NCBI RefSeq assembly: GCF_003428885.1
Contig: NZ_QQRU01000006.1
Location: 1 to 64,000, forward strand
Source: Streptococcus sp. LQJ-218
GTDB lineage: Bacteria > Bacillota > Bacilli > Lactobacillales > Streptococcaceae
DNA: 64,000 bases
Direction: 5' to 3'
Both the position numbers and the translations under genes were made by a program. Positions 37,475 to 47,926 of this stretch are shown here, piece by piece. Below the pieces are notes generated by a model. It was not told where the DNA came from. It saw only the letters and a list, made by a program, of their open reading frames with translations, and ran no database searches. Position 1 is the first letter of the stretch. Every line of letters starts with the position of its first letter.

Positions 37475-38202
37475 AGCTCCTCCTCTTTGGTCAGAGCCAA
37501 GTAAATATCATTCAAACTAGCCTCAGGCATATCAAAGGCTTGGCGCAGTTGCAGGAGATTTCCCTTGGCACGCACCTCACCCTTGTGAAGAATAACAAAG
37601 GCATCGCACATCTTCTCAGCCGAATCCAGCACGTGAGTACTCATGAGAATAGACTTACCCTTTTGCTTTTCCACTTCCAAAAGCTGAATCAAGTCTGCAA
37701 TAGCCAAGGGATCAAGACCAAGGAAAGGCTCATCCACGATAAAGAGACTCGGATCCACCACAAAAGCACAGATAATCATGACTTTCTGCTTCATCCCTTT
37801 AGAAAAATGAACTGGAAACCAATCCAATTTTTGATCCAGACGGAACATTTTTAACAAGGGCTCCACTCGTTCAAAAGCCACTTTCTGCTCAATACCATAA
37901 GCCATGGCAACCGTTTCGATATGCTCTCTGAGGGTCAATTCCTCATACAAACTAGGTGTCTCAGGAATATAGCCAATCTGCTTGCGATAGTTAGTCGCAT
38001 CTGCTTGCAAGGTCAGACCATTGATATTAATGGAGCCACTATAAGGTGTCAACAGACCGATAATCTCATTGATCGTCGTTGATTTTCCAGCACCATTGAG
38101 ACCAATCAAACCGACCAACTGCCCACTTTCAACAGTAAAGGACACATCTTTCAAGACAGGAACATGAACATAGCCACCTGTCAGGTTTTTAATTTCTAAC
38201 AT
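37471..38202 (-). CDS. ecsA: ABC transporter ATP-binding protein EcsA
   Basis: A 243-residue ABC ATPase. Walker A GLNGAGKST spans 34-42, the signature appears as FSKGMKQKV and Walker B as LFIVDEP, followed by the H-loop STHVLD. The serine-lysine variant of the signature (SKGMK) is typical of EcsA. It is divergent from hit across a 67-bp promoter region, the same gene pairing as in Bacillus. Confidence 0.9.
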   Translation of the reverse strand: MLEIKNLTGGYVHVPVLKDVSFTVESGQLVGLIGLNGAGKSTTINEIIGLLTPYSGSININGLTLQADATNYRKQIGYIPETPSLYEELTLREHIETVAMAYGIEQKVAFERVEPLLKMFRLDQKLDWFPVHFSKGMKQKVMIICAFVVDPSLFIVDEPFLGLDPLAIADLIQLLEVEKQKGKSILMSTHVLDSAEKMCDAFVILHKGEVRAKGNLLQLRQAFDMPEASLNDIYLALTKEEEL

Positions 38203-38269
38203 ATTTTCTCCAAATCTGGTATAATGTAGCTATATTATATCAAAATTCAATACAGTAGAGGTAGATTTT

Positions 38270-38680
38270 ATGTCAGATTGCATTTTTTGTAAAATCATCG
38301 CAGGGGAAATTCCTGCTTCAAAAGTATATGAAGATGAGCAGGTTCTTGCCTTTCTTGATATCTCTCAAGTAACACCAGGACACACCTTGGTCGTGCCAAA
38401 AGAACACTATCGCAATCTTTTGGAAATGGACGCTACTAGCGCCAGCCAACTCTTTGCCCAAGTACCAAAAGTAGCTCAAAAAGTCATGAAAGCTACCCAG
38501 GCTGCTGGTATGAATATCATGGCCAACTGTGAAGAAGTCGCTGGTCAAACAGTCTTTCATACCCACGTTCACCTCGTGCCTCGCTACAGTGCGGACGATG
38601 ACCTCAAGATTGATTTTATCGCCCACGAACCAGACTTTGACAAACTTGCTCAAGTCGCTGAAACCATCAAAAACGCCTAA
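38270..38680 (+). CDS. hit: HIT-family nucleotide hydrolase
   Basis: A 136-residue histidine-triad protein that hydrolyses nucleotide phosphoramidates or AMP-linked substrates. The triad is H97-T-H99-V-H101, and N-terminal C4 and C7 with H46 may bind zinc as in other bacterial HITs. A TATAAT at 38220-38225 lies upstream and GAGGTAG precedes the ATG. Confidence 0.93.
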   Translation: MSDCIFCKIIAGEIPASKVYEDEQVLAFLDISQVTPGHTLVVPKEHYRNLLEMDATSASQLFAQVPKVAQKVMKATQAAGMNIMANCEEVAGQTVFHTHVHLVPRYSADDDLKIDFIAHEPDFDKLAQVAETIKNA

Positions 38681-38689
38681 GGAGTTGCT

Positions 38690-38977
38690 ATGAAATTATC
38701 CAACCTACTGCTATTTGCAGGAGCTGCAGCCGGAAGTTATCTGGTCACAAAAAATCGCCAAACCATCACAGATGAAGTCTTGAATACCACTGACCGCGTT
38801 CAAGCTATCAAGGATGATGTGGATATTATCCAAAACAGCCTGCAAATCATTGACCAACAAAAAGAACTCATCAAGAAATACCAAGAAGACCTGACTTACA
38901 AGTTTAAGGTCTTGGAAAAAGATATCCAGACTAATCTAGCTGTGATCAAAGAAACACAGGAAATCGAAGATAAGTAA
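38690..38977 (+). CDS. Small protein with N-terminal membrane helix and coiled coil
   Basis: A 95-residue hypothetical protein, 9 bp after hit. Residues about 3-18 are hydrophobic (NLLLFAGAAAGSYLV) and the rest is a long charged helix (about 25-92) with heptad-like spacing. It resembles YtxH-type envelope proteins only in architecture. Function unknown. Confidence 0.65.
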   Translation: MKLSNLLLFAGAAAGSYLVTKNRQTITDEVLNTTDRVQAIKDDVDIIQNSLQIIDQQKELIKKYQEDLTYKFKVLEKDIQTNLAVIKETQEIEDK

Positions 38978-38999
38978 AAAGAGCCACTCGGCTCTTTTT
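38976..38999 (+). terminator. Terminator of hit operon
   Basis: Perfect 10-bp stem AAAAAGAGCC/GGCTCTTTTT with ACTC loop. The stem is identical to that of the dnaJ terminator at 39393-39416. Confidence 0.9.
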
Positions 39000-39016
39000 A
39001 GTTTATAGATTTTTTA

Positions 39017-39151
39017 AGACTTTCCTTAAGTAATGACGGACGGTAGCGACCTTCTTCGAAGTTCCATACCTAAACTTTGAGCCTAGGTCTCAAAGTTTCC
39101 GAACACCTGAAATCAAACGCTTTCAGGTGTTTTCATTACGGTGGAAAGTCT
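39017..39151. repeat. MITE-like element with hairpins (hit-dnaJ gap)
   Basis: A 135-bp segment is bounded by perfect 9-bp inverted repeats AGACTTTCC/GGAAAGTCT. It holds two strong hairpins: AAACTTTGAG/CTCAAAGTTT (39072-39098) and AACACCTGAAA/TTTCAGGTGTT (39102-39131). The first hairpin recurs at 42910-42937. Confidence 0.5.
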
Positions 39152-39168
39152 GGGAAAGTATTTGATTT

Positions 39169-39320
39169 ATACTCAATGAAAATCAAAGAGCAAACTAAGA
39201 AACTAGCCGCAGGTTGCTCAAAACAGTGTTTTGAGGTTGTAGATAAGACTGACGAAGTCAGTTACATATATCTACGACAAGCCGACGCTGACGTAGTTTG
39301 GAGAGATTTTTGAAGAGTAT
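39169..39320. repeat. BOX element (copy 4, boxA-B-C)
   Basis: A 152-bp BOX, ATACTCAATG to GAAGAGTAT, in the convergent gap between the hit operon and dnaJ, with a boxB hairpin (CAAAACAGTGTTTTG). Confidence 0.9.
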
Positions 39321-39392
39321 TAGCTATGAAATGGTGAATGCGTTGTCTAAATTGTGGTGTATAGTTGACGGGATATAGCTTGTTTACGCTTT

Positions 39393-39416
39393 AAAAAGAG
39401 CCCGACGGCTCTTTTT
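39393..39416 (-). terminator. Terminator of dnaJ
   Basis: Perfect 10-bp stem AAAAAGAGCC/GGCTCTTTTT with CGAC loop, 3 bp after the dnaJ stop. Confidence 0.92.
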
Positions 39417-39419
39417 GCT

Positions 39420-40556
39420 TTATTCTCCTTCAAAGGCATCTTTAATATGGTCAAAGAAGCCCTTTTTCTTTGGATTGACTTTTAAATCACCTGCAGCTGC
39501 GAATTCTTTCAAGGCTGCTTTTTGGCGGTCGTTCAAGCCTGTCGGTGTTACGACATTAACAGTAACGTATTGGTCACCAACTGCACCGCCACGAAGGCTC
39601 GGAGCTCCTTTGCCGCGTAGACGGAATTTCTTACCAGTCTGAGTTCCCTCTGGGATAACCAATTCAACATCACCGTGAACCGTTGGGATATCAACTGTAT
39701 CACCAAGAGCTGCTTGGACAAAGTTAAGGTTCAGATTATAGAAGATAGTGGTTCCTTCACGTTCAAACTTATCGCTAGCTTCCACAGAAACTACTACATA
39801 CAAGTCACCATAAGGTCCACCGTTAAAGCCAGCCTCACCTTGACCAGCTAGGCGAATTTGTTGACCTGTTTCCACACCAGCAGGGATTTTCACATGTACG
39901 CTATGAGCTTGTTTTTCATGCCCTGTGCCGTGACAAGTTGTACATGGATCTTTGATTTCTTTTCCGCGACCGTGACAGACATCACAGGTTACTTGGCGAC
40001 GCATCATACCAAGCGGAGTCTGCGTATCGACGTTAATGACACCAGCACCATGACAGCGTCCACAAGTGACTGGACTTGTTCCTGGCTTAGCACCAGAACC
40101 ATTACATGTACGACAGCTAGCTTCACGGTTGTACTTAACTTCTTTTTCAGCTCCAAAAATAGCTTCTTCAAAGGTCAAATTCACACGATACTGGAGGTCA
40201 TCCCCCTGACGAGGAGCATTTGGATTGCGTGAAGCACCGCCTCCGCCGAAGAAACTTGAGAAGATGTCCTCAAAACCACCGAAGCCACCTGCCCCATTGA
40301 AACCGCCGAAACCACCAGCACCACCAAAGCCACCGTTGGCTCCAGCAGCACCGTATTGGTCATAGGCAGCCCGTTTTTGGTCGTCACTCAAAGTCTCATA
40401 GGCTTCCTGAACTTCCTTGTACTTTTCCTCAGCACCAGGCTCCTTGTTGATATCTGGGTGGTATTTTTTGGAAAGCTTACGATAAGCCTTTTTGATCTCG
40501 TCTGCCGAAGCGTTTTTTGACACCCCCAGACGATCATAAAATTCAGTATTGTTCAT
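39420..40556 (-). CDS. dnaJ: Co-chaperone DnaJ (Hsp40)
   Basis: A 378-residue type I J-protein that stimulates the DnaK ATPase and delivers substrates. The J-domain (1-70) has H33-P-D35. A Gly/Phe-rich linker (about 75-110) follows, then four CxxCxGxG zinc motifs ([32 protein letters not shown]) and the C-terminal substrate domain. The start is fixed by the J-domain, yet no Shine-Dalgarno is visible: a repeat element ends 4 nt before the ATG. A terminator lies between dnaK and dnaJ, so readthrough or a separate promoter is needed. Confidence 0.97.
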   Translation of the reverse strand: MNNTEFYDRLGVSKNASADEIKKAYRKLSKKYHPDINKEPGAEEKYKEVQEAYETLSDDQKRAAYDQYGAAGANGGFGGAGGFGGFNGAGGFGGFEDIFSSFFGGGGASRNPNAPRQGDDLQYRVNLTFEEAIFGAEKEVKYNREASCRTCNGSGAKPGTSPVTCGRCHGAGVINVDTQTPLGMMRRQVTCDVCHGRGKEIKDPCTTCHGTGHEKQAHSVHVKIPAGVETGQQIRLAGQGEAGFNGGPYGDLYVVVSVEASDKFEREGTTIFYNLNLNFVQAALGDTVDIPTVHGDVELVIPEGTQTGKKFRLRGKGAPSLRGGAVGDQYVTVNVVTPTGLNDRQKAALKEFAAAGDLKVNPKKKGFFDHIKDAFEGE

Positions 40557-40560
40557 AATT

Positions 40561-40615
40561 CAAGATACAAAGGGCGTCAAACGGACACAGCCATCTAGGA
40601 GTTTTGACGACGGAC
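40561..40615 (+). repeat. Dispersed repeat R (copy 3), abutting dnaJ start
   Basis: It begins AAGATACAAAGGGCGTCAAA, includes ACACAG and TAGGAG-TTTTGACGA, and aligns with the two R copies that follow grpE and dnaK but in the opposite orientation. It therefore forms an inverted pair with the copy at 40940-40993 around the dnaK-dnaJ gap. Confidence 0.5.
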
Positions 40616-40796
40616 GCTTGCGTCCTAGAAAAAACTATCTTTTTGGCACAGTCCGTAGCCCGTGTTCAATTCCCTGAACACCTTTGTTCCTTTCTATTGA
40701 TATTTTGAATCAAACCTCGATTTAGGTCGGGTTCAATTCCTGTATTTCATATTGATGAGACAAATCCCAAATAAATCAGGTTTAGACTCTTTTTAC

Positions 40797-40830
40797 CGAA
40801 AAACAGAGGCTGGGTTGCAACCTCTGGTTT
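40797..40830 (-). terminator. Terminator-like hairpin after dnaK
   Basis: Minus-strand CAGAGG/CCTCTG stem with an internal GGTTGCAACC palindrome, followed by five T residues, midway between dnaK and dnaJ. Confidence 0.65.
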
Positions 40831-40939
40831 TCTTCTTATCATTACGACGTTCGAGTTTTAAAAATCAAACTAGTAATGCTAAATCGAGCATGCCCTAACC
40901 TCTTGGTGAAAAAGACAAATCTTTCTAGAAACTAAAGTT

Positions 40940-40990
40940 TCTGCGTCAGATTTCCTATTTTCACTGTGAGGTTTTAACGGGCTTTGCATC

Positions 40991-40993
<3 letters not shown>
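40940..40993 (-). repeat. Dispersed repeat R (copy 2), at the dnaK stop codon
   Basis: On the minus strand the repeat starts with the dnaK stop TAA: TAAGATGCAAAGCCCGTTAA, followed by CACAGTGAAAATAGGAAAT and TGACG. It closely matches the copy after grpE. Confidence 0.6.
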
Positions 40994-42826
<1,833 letters not shown>

Positions 42827-42853
42827 TTAAATTTATCTTCTTTTTTCTTTTTG

Positions 42854-42965
42854 ATACTCTTCTTAAGTGGCGGCGCCGTCAGAGCTTGACTTCGTCAATC
42901 TCTTTGACTAAACTTTGAGTCTAAGGTCTCAAAGTTTACGCAGATAGCGCAACGGCGAAGAGTAT
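42854..42965. repeat. MITE-like element with ATACTCTTC terminal inverted repeats (grpE-dnaK gap)
   Basis: A 112-bp segment with perfect 9-bp inverted ends ATACTCTTC/GAAGAGTAT contains the hairpin AAACTTTGAG/CTCAAAGTTT (42910-42937) and a TTGACTTCGTCAA hairpin. Size and TA-containing ends recall the pneumococcal RUP element, but I cannot confirm the sequence match. It lies inside the hrcA-grpE-dnaK transcription unit. Confidence 0.55.
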
Positions 42966-43191
42966 CGTCTCTGGTTCGCTTCGCTCACTATTGCAAAGCT
43001 AAACAACTTTTTTATCTTTCTTCATAGTTTATTGTCGTTTCGGACAAGGTTTCGATTATGTAAATTGCGACACGAGGAGTCGAAATTGATTTTATTTCAA
43101 CGACGAGTTAGTAAGAAGGCTAGGCAAACGCCATAGCGATTGCCGTTTTCTGACAAGTTGCTTTAGCTACCGTCAGAATTGCCTAATCGAA

Positions 43192-43245
43192 CACTTCGTC
43201 AATCTCCTATTTTTACTGTAAGCTTTTTACGGGCTTTGTATCTTA
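43192..43245 (-). repeat. Dispersed repeat R (copy 1), at the grpE stop codon
   Basis: The minus strand begins with the grpE stop: TAAGATACAAAGCCCGTAAA, then TTACAGTAAAAATAGGAGAT and TGACGA. It matches the copy that starts at the dnaK stop. The remaining gap (42966-43191) shows no gene. Confidence 0.6.
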
Positions 43246-43767
43246 GTTATACACCACTACCATTGCTGGGCGTAGGATGCGGTCATGGAGTTTGTAGCCT
43301 TTTTGGAAGACTTGAGCAATGGTATCTGCTGGGTGGTCATCGTCTGCTGGGAGAGTTTGGATGGCCATATGGTAGTTATGGTCAAATTCACCGTCAGCTG
43401 CGATTTCTTCGATTCCTTCTTCTTTCAAGGCGTGAACCAAGCTTTCTTGCACCATCTCCAATCCTTTTTTGACATCGTCTGTCAAACCTTCAACTGCGAG
43501 TGCACGCTCAAGGTTATCCAAAGAAGGGAGAATCGCTTTTGCCAAGTCCTGGCTACGATAACGTTGCAAGTTTTGACGCTCTTCATTGGCACGGCGTTGA
43601 ATGTTTTGCATTTCTGCATGAGCGCGAAGGTATTTATTTTCGAACTCATCTGCACGTTCATTTGCCAAGTCCAACTCAGACTTCTCAGGAGTTGTTTCTT
43701 CAACTGTTTCCACAACTTCCTCTTCTTGGACTTCTTCTACTTCTTCATTTTTTATATCTTGGGCCAT
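43243..43767 (-). CDS. grpE: Nucleotide exchange factor GrpE
   Basis: GrpE releases ADP from DnaK. The 174-residue protein has an acidic N-terminal tail rich in Glu and Val, a long coiled coil (about 35-95: [21 protein letters not shown]) and the C-terminal beta domain with the conserved [19 protein letters not shown] at 43767 was chosen because AAAGGAGG precedes it; a longer frame to 43791 contains that site. It follows hrcA by 26 bp. Confidence 0.97.
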   Translation of the reverse strand: MAQDIKNEEVEEVQEEEVVETVEETTPEKSELDLANERADEFENKYLRAHAEMQNIQRRANEERQNLQRYRSQDLAKAILPSLDNLERALAVEGLTDDVKKGLEMVQESLVHALKEEGIEEIAADGEFDHNYHMAIQTLPADDDHPADTIAQVFQKGYKLHDRILRPAMVVVYN

Positions 43768-43793
43768 TTTCGCCTCCTTTAATAATTTCAATA

Positions 43794-44828
43794 TTAATGT
43801 ACTTCGTAATGATTACTGCTGAGGTAGCGGTAAAAATCTGTCAACTTCATGGTCAAAACACGATTGACCACATTGACTTGGTTGATTAACTGTTGGTAAT
43901 CCAGATTAACCGGACCGATAATGGCTAGAATTCCAACACCTCGATAAGGAATGAGGAACTTGCTACTAATCACAGCTAGGTCAGCTAGACAGGATTCTTG
44001 ACTATCCGCAACACGGACATTTTGCATCTGATCGTCACGCAATCCCTCACGAATCTCCAGAGCCACCTTTTGCGGTTGGTCAAAGAACTGATAGGCTGCT
44101 AGATTGGCAAAATTCAAGAGATTAACCTTGCCCGCTAGCACAATGTTTTCGTTGAACATTTCCTTAAAGATGTGTTCAAAGAGGTCGATAACATTGTCCG
44201 TTGTTGTAAAGTAACGCTGGATAATCTGCGGAATCTCCGTCCGAATCTTGTAGTGAATATCTAGAACGGTGTGGCCGAGGAAACGTTCCTGAATGATGCT
44301 CTTCAGCTTCAGCAAGTCCTCCTGCAAGAAGTTCCTTGGAATCAGAAACTGACTGGTAACCGTTCGAGACTCGTCTAGGGTGAATACCGCCAAGGCTGTA
44401 TGTTGTCCCAAAACAACGATATCAAAGGCTGTCAACCGTTGCCTGCTCGGCTCAACATCCAGTGCTACTACCGTACAGCCACTCAAGTCTGTCAGTAGAT
44501 TAGCAGCTTTGTGCAGAATATCCTCTAATTTGAAGAATTCCTGATCAAAGGCTTTGACAATCTCATATACCTCATTTTCAGCCAGTCGGTCAAAATCCAG
44601 TGAGTGTTTCACATAGTACTGAAAACCAGCAACACTTGGCATCCGACCACTTGAAGTATGGGCCTTTTCAAGCAAACCTTGCTTTTCTAGAGCCGCCATA
44701 TCATTACGAATGGTTGCACTGCTAGAGTTAATAGACTCTTGCAAAGCTTTGGATCCGACAGGTTCGTGCGTTTTGGTAAAGATGTCAATGATCAGATTTA
44801 AAATATCCTGCTGACGCTCTGTAACCAT
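43794..44828 (-). CDS. hrcA: Heat-inducible transcription repressor HrcA
   Basis: HrcA binds CIRCE and represses dnaK and groE operons; GroEL helps it fold. The 344-residue protein has an N-terminal winged helix ([33 protein letters not shown], about 1-75) and a C-terminal GAF-like dimer domain. ATG at 44828 follows GAGGAG; the longer frame to 44870 runs into the CIRCE. First gene of the cluster and autoregulated. Confidence 0.97.
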   Translation of the reverse strand: MVTERQQDILNLIIDIFTKTHEPVGSKALQESINSSSATIRNDMAALEKQGLLEKAHTSSGRMPSVAGFQYYVKHSLDFDRLAENEVYEIVKAFDQEFFKLEDILHKAANLLTDLSGCTVVALDVEPSRQRLTAFDIVVLGQHTALAVFTLDESRTVTSQFLIPRNFLQEDLLKLKSIIQERFLGHTVLDIHYKIRTEIPQIIQRYFTTTDNVIDLFEHIFKEMFNENIVLAGKVNLLNFANLAAYQFFDQPQKVALEIREGLRDDQMQNVRVADSQESCLADLAVISSKFLIPYRGVGILAIIGPVNLDYQQLINQVNVVNRVLTMKLTDFYRYLSSNHYEVH

Positions 44829-44854
44829 CTCATCACTCCTCTCTGTCTGATCGA

Positions 44855-44881
44855 TTAGCACTCGATACACTCAAGTGCTAA
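44855..44881. promoter_or_regulatory. CIRCE operator (downstream copy) of hrcA
   Basis: TTAGCACTC-N9-AAGTGCTAA, one mismatch from consensus, between the hrcA -10 and the start codon. Confidence 0.93.
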
Positions 44882-44892
44882 CTCATGATTCT

Positions 44893-44920
44893 ATTATACA
44901 CCCTTAAAAGAGAATGTCAA
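44893..44920 (-). promoter_or_regulatory. hrcA-grpE-dnaK promoter
   Basis: Perfect -35 TTGACA (44915-44920) and -10 TATAAT (44893-44898) with a 16-bp spacer, bracketed by two CIRCE sequences. Confidence 0.93.
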
Positions 44921-44931
44921 GACAAAAACTC

Positions 44932-44964
44932 AAAAAATTAGCACTCTTTTATCAAGAGTGCTAA
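44932..44964 (-). promoter_or_regulatory. Second CIRCE, also shaped as a terminator for the upstream unit
   Basis: A perfect TTAGCACTC-N9-GAGTGCTAA (44938-44964) lies upstream of the hrcA -35. On the minus strand its arms extend to an 11-bp stem with a 5-nt loop and are followed at once by six T residues, the form of an intrinsic terminator for the PadR/DUF2812 unit. Confidence 0.85.
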
Positions 44965-44988
44965 AAATCAGTCTGAAGACCTAGAACC

Positions 44989-45501
44989 TCACCTTCCATC
45001 TACTTGGTATTTCCTTTTTAGTCTGAAATAACCATAAATTAGATAAGAAATCATAAAGGCATATAGAGTAAAAATGACAAAGAAAGATTGAGACAGTTCT
45101 TCTCGAAACAAACTCATACAAACAACAAGACCGCCTGAGAAAGCAGCTGTACATGAACGAAGTCGATATCGCATAACTTCCCATCTGAGACCCTTACTCA
45201 TATAGACTTGATCCTCTGGAAGTAAATCAGAAGACGATTTACGAAGAATCGAACAAGAACCTGCTCCTACTAATTCCCAACCTCTATCTCTAAAATCTTG
45301 CAGTTCATACTTATATTTTTTAAGAAATCTAGAATCATAGATACAGTAGATGACATCGTCTGGTTGACATTGGTCAAAATAGAACAAACCAAAACGACTC
45401 ATTCTATACCTCCAACCTTTCAAGTGCATCTCACGTAAATACTCTTCTTCCTTATCCAAATCAACAATGGTGAAAATCCGAAATTGCTTTTTATTTATCA
45501 T
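44989..45501 (-). CDS. DUF2812 membrane protein
   Basis: A 170-residue protein with a soluble N-terminal DUF2812 domain (KKQFRIFTIVDLDKEEEYLREMHLKGW, about 3-95) and two C-terminal helices (about 118-133 and 143-160). ATG at 45501 has a GGAGG site. It is paralogous to the next gene (same FTI-x-D-x-EEEYLREMHxKGW pattern). DUF2812 genes commonly follow PadR regulators, but their function is unknown. Confidence 0.75.
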   Translation of the reverse strand: MINKKQFRIFTIVDLDKEEEYLREMHLKGWRYRMSRFGLFYFDQCQPDDVIYCIYDSRFLKKYKYELQDFRDRGWELVGAGSCSILRKSSSDLLPEDQVYMSKGLRWEVMRYRLRSCTAAFSGGLVVCMSLFREELSQSFFVIFTLYAFMISYLIYGYFRLKRKYQVDGR

Positions 45502-45535
45502 GACTTCGCCTCCAATTTTGAGCATACCTACCCTA

Positions 45536-46111
45536 TCATAAATTTGATAATTCCTTCTTTTTATGCCATAACTTCCAGCTAATATAGGCAACTATTAACA
45601 AAAGGATTAAAGACAAGAAAATATCGAACCCAACCACAAGAAATTTCCATAGATCAAACGTATTACTTCTATCGAGCAATATAAATAGGAATGGTATATG
45701 TATGATTAGCAAAAGCAAACTCGGTACTAATCGCAGTCTTAAAATGCGGTTCACCATAGCTAACTTCCCAGCAGCGTCATTATAAATTTCAAACTCTGCA
45801 TCCGATTCAATTTCAGAATGTGCTTTTCTAAAATAGGAAAAACTATTAAAGTCTGTAATATGCTCCCAGCCACAATCTTTAAATAATTGCAAATAGGAGG
45901 CTCTCTCTGATTTTTCCATCGGGTAAAAATCCAACTGATAAGACACTTGCTCAGGCTGACACTTTTCAAAGGTATACTTAACTACAAACAATAAGATAGA
46001 ATAGCTTACTTTCCTAAGTTTCCAGCCCTTAGCATGCATTTCTCTAAAGTATAGAGCCTCCCTCTCATAATCCGCAATTGTAAAAATTCGATAAACAATT
46101 TTCTTTTCCAT
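45536..46111 (-). CDS. DUF2812 membrane protein (paralogue)
   Basis: A 191-residue DUF2812 protein (VYRIFTIADYEREALYFREMHAKGWKL at the start) with two C-terminal helices (about 128-148 and 160-180). Its ATG overlaps the padR stop (TGATG), so it is translationally coupled to the regulator. It lies 34 bp upstream of the second DUF2812 gene. Confidence 0.75.
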   Translation of the reverse strand: MEKKIVYRIFTIADYEREALYFREMHAKGWKLRKVSYSILLFVVKYTFEKCQPEQVSYQLDFYPMEKSERASYLQLFKDCGWEHITDFNSFSYFRKAHSEIESDAEFEIYNDAAGKLAMVNRILRLRLVPSLLLLIIHIPFLFILLDRSNTFDLWKFLVVGFDIFLSLILLLIVAYISWKLWHKKKELSNL

Positions 46112-46431
46112 CACACTTCCTCCCGACTGTTTCTATAGAGTCGTTCAATACGCTTCAATTCAATATCTAAGACTTTGCGTCCCAAGTCTGTAATCTGATA
46201 GATTTTCCGTTTTTCCTCTTCACGGACAAAGGAAATCAAACCATCCTTTTCCATCTTTGACAAGGTCCCATACATAGTTCCAGGACTAATGGAAACTTGC
46301 GAATCCGTCATCTCCTTGACCTTTTGCGTAATACTGTACCCATGACTTTCCTTTTGCAAACAGAACAAGATATAAAAGCCCGTTTCCGTCATCGGAAGAT
46401 AAACTCGACGAATTTTATCCGTTAATTCCAT
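46111..46431 (-). CDS. PadR-family transcriptional regulator
   Basis: A 106-residue PadR winged-helix repressor (MTETGFYILFCLQKESHGYSITQKV; SPGTMYGTLSKMEKDGLI; RKIYQITDLGRKVL). The second ATG at 46431 is preferred because GGAGG is 9 nt upstream; it is only 3 nt from the first. It heads the operon and probably represses it at the tandem repeat 46457-46502. The ligand is unknown. Confidence 0.85.
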   Translation of the reverse strand: MELTDKIRRVYLPMTETGFYILFCLQKESHGYSITQKVKEMTDSQVSISPGTMYGTLSKMEKDGLISFVREEEKRKIYQITDLGRKVLDIELKRIERLYRNSREEV

Positions 46432-46456
46432 TTGCATTCACCTCCAATTCAGTTCG

Positions 46457-46502
46457 ATATATCGCACTTCGTTATATAAAATATATCACACCTCGATATA
46501 AA
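46457..46502. promoter_or_regulatory. Putative PadR operator: 24-bp tandem repeat
   Basis: ATATATCGCACTTCG (from 46457) recurs as ATATATCACACCTCG (from 46481), each followed by an ATATAAA-type end; the period is 24 bp. A CGATATATCG palindrome overlaps the first copy. It covers the promoter region of the padR operon. Confidence 0.55.
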
Positions 46503-46512
46503 AAGCAAGAAA

Positions 46513-46534
46513 AAGACCGCCCTCAGGCAATCTT
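46513..46534 (-). terminator. Terminator of glnRA
   Basis: Minus-strand stem AAGATTGCC/GGCGGTCTT (two G-U pairs), TGAG loop and T-run, 10 bp after the glnA stop. Confidence 0.85.
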
Positions 46535-46543
46535 TCTTCTATA

Positions 46544-47890
46544 TTAGTAAAGATCTAAATAGTTATCAATTTCCCATTGTGAAACGAAGGTTGCATAACT
46601 TGCCCATTCGATTCGTTTGGCTTCAAGGAAACTAGTATAGATATGTTCTCCAAGAGCTGCTCTGACAACCTCATCTTCTGTCAAAGCTTTCAAGGCATTG
46701 TGAAGAGTTGATGGAAGGTCTGTAATACCAGCTTCCTTGCGCTCTTCTGCTGTCATGATGTAGATATTTTCTTCGATAGGAGCTGGTGCTTCGATTTTAT
46801 TTTCAATACCATGCAAACCAACTTCCAACAGAACCGCCATCGCGATATATGGGTTTGCCATTGGATCCACTGAACGCAACTCAAGACGAGTTCCCATACC
46901 ACGTGAAGCAGGCACGCGGACAAGTGGCGAACGGTTACGACCTGCCCAAGCAATGTAAACAGGCGCTTCATAACCTGGAACCAAACGTTTGTATGAGTTA
47001 ACCGTTGGGTTCATGATGGCAGTATAGTTGTAGGCATGCTTGATCAAACCGCCAAGGAAATGATAGGCCGTTTCTGACAACTGCATTCCTTTTGGATCAT
47101 TTGGATCAAAGAAGGCATTATTTCCTTCTGCATCAAACAAGGACATATTACAGTGCATACCTGATCCAGCAATACCAAATTTAGGTTTGGCCATAAAGGT
47201 TGCGTAAAGTCCGTGTTTGCGAGCAATGGTCTTAACAACAAGTTTAAAGATTTGAATCTTATCACAAGCACGGAGAACTTCATCGTACTTGAAGTCAATC
47301 TCATGCTGTCCAACCGCAACTTCGTGGTGACTCGCTTCTACTTCAAATCCCATTTTGGTCAAGACATTGACAATTTCACGACGTGTATTGTCCGCAAGGT
47401 CCGTAGGCGCCAAATCAAAGTAGCCACCCTTGTCATTCACTTCAAGTGTTGGGTCTCCATTTTCATCCAACTTAAATAGGAAGAATTCTGGCTCTGGCCC
47501 AAGATTGAAGGATTTGAATCCTACTTCTTCCATATGACGAAGAGCACGTTTCAAATTGCCACGAGGGTCTCCTGCAAATGGTTCACCTTCTGTTGTATAG
47601 ACATCACAGATCAAACCTGCAACACTTCCATTTTCATCTCCCCACGGGAAGACTGTCCATGTATCCAAGTCAGGGTACAAGTACATATCTGACTCATTGA
47701 TACGTACAAAACCTTCGATAGAAGATCCATCAAACATAGCCTTGTTTGACAAGACTTTATCTAACTGTTCATCTGTGGCAGGAATTTCGACGTTTTTCAT
47801 GGTTCCCAAAATATCTGAGAACATGAGACGGATAAAGGTAACATTTTTTTCCTTGACTTCACGACGAATATCTGCAGCTGTGATTGGCAT
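46544..47890 (-). CDS. glnA: Glutamine synthetase, type I
   Basis: GlnA makes glutamine from glutamate, ammonia and ATP; in streptococci it also helps GlnR sense nitrogen. The 448-residue length is that of the Gram-positive GSI-alpha class, without the adenylylation loop. Signatures are the FDGSSIEGF segment, the [11 protein letters not shown] metal region, the [21 protein letters not shown] site and NRSPLVRVP. It follows glnR by 36 bp in the usual glnRA operon. Confidence 0.98.
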   Translation of the reverse strand: MPITAADIRREVKEKNVTFIRLMFSDILGTMKNVEIPATDEQLDKVLSNKAMFDGSSIEGFVRINESDMYLYPDLDTWTVFPWGDENGSVAGLICDVYTTEGEPFAGDPRGNLKRALRHMEEVGFKSFNLGPEPEFFLFKLDENGDPTLEVNDKGGYFDLAPTDLADNTRREIVNVLTKMGFEVEASHHEVAVGQHEIDFKYDEVLRACDKIQIFKLVVKTIARKHGLYATFMAKPKFGIAGSGMHCNMSLFDAEGNNAFFDPNDPKGMQLSETAYHFLGGLIKHAYNYTAIMNPTVNSYKRLVPGYEAPVYIAWAGRNRSPLVRVPASRGMGTRLELRSVDPMANPYIAMAVLLEVGLHGIENKIEAPAPIEENIYIMTAEERKEAGITDLPSTLHNALKALTEDEVVRAALGEHIYTSFLEAKRIEWASYATFVSQWEIDNYLDLY

Positions 47891-47926
47891 GAGTTTTCTC
47901 CTTAATGTATGACTACTTGCGGTTGC

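Noticed and set aside
39077..39313. 78-codon plus-strand frame across BOX copy 4
   Set aside because: It consists of the hairpin element and BOX sequence, has no ribosome-binding site and no protein-like composition.
43285..43782. 165-codon frame opposite grpE
   Set aside because: Antisense to the entire grpE gene; unlikely Phe/Cys-rich composition.
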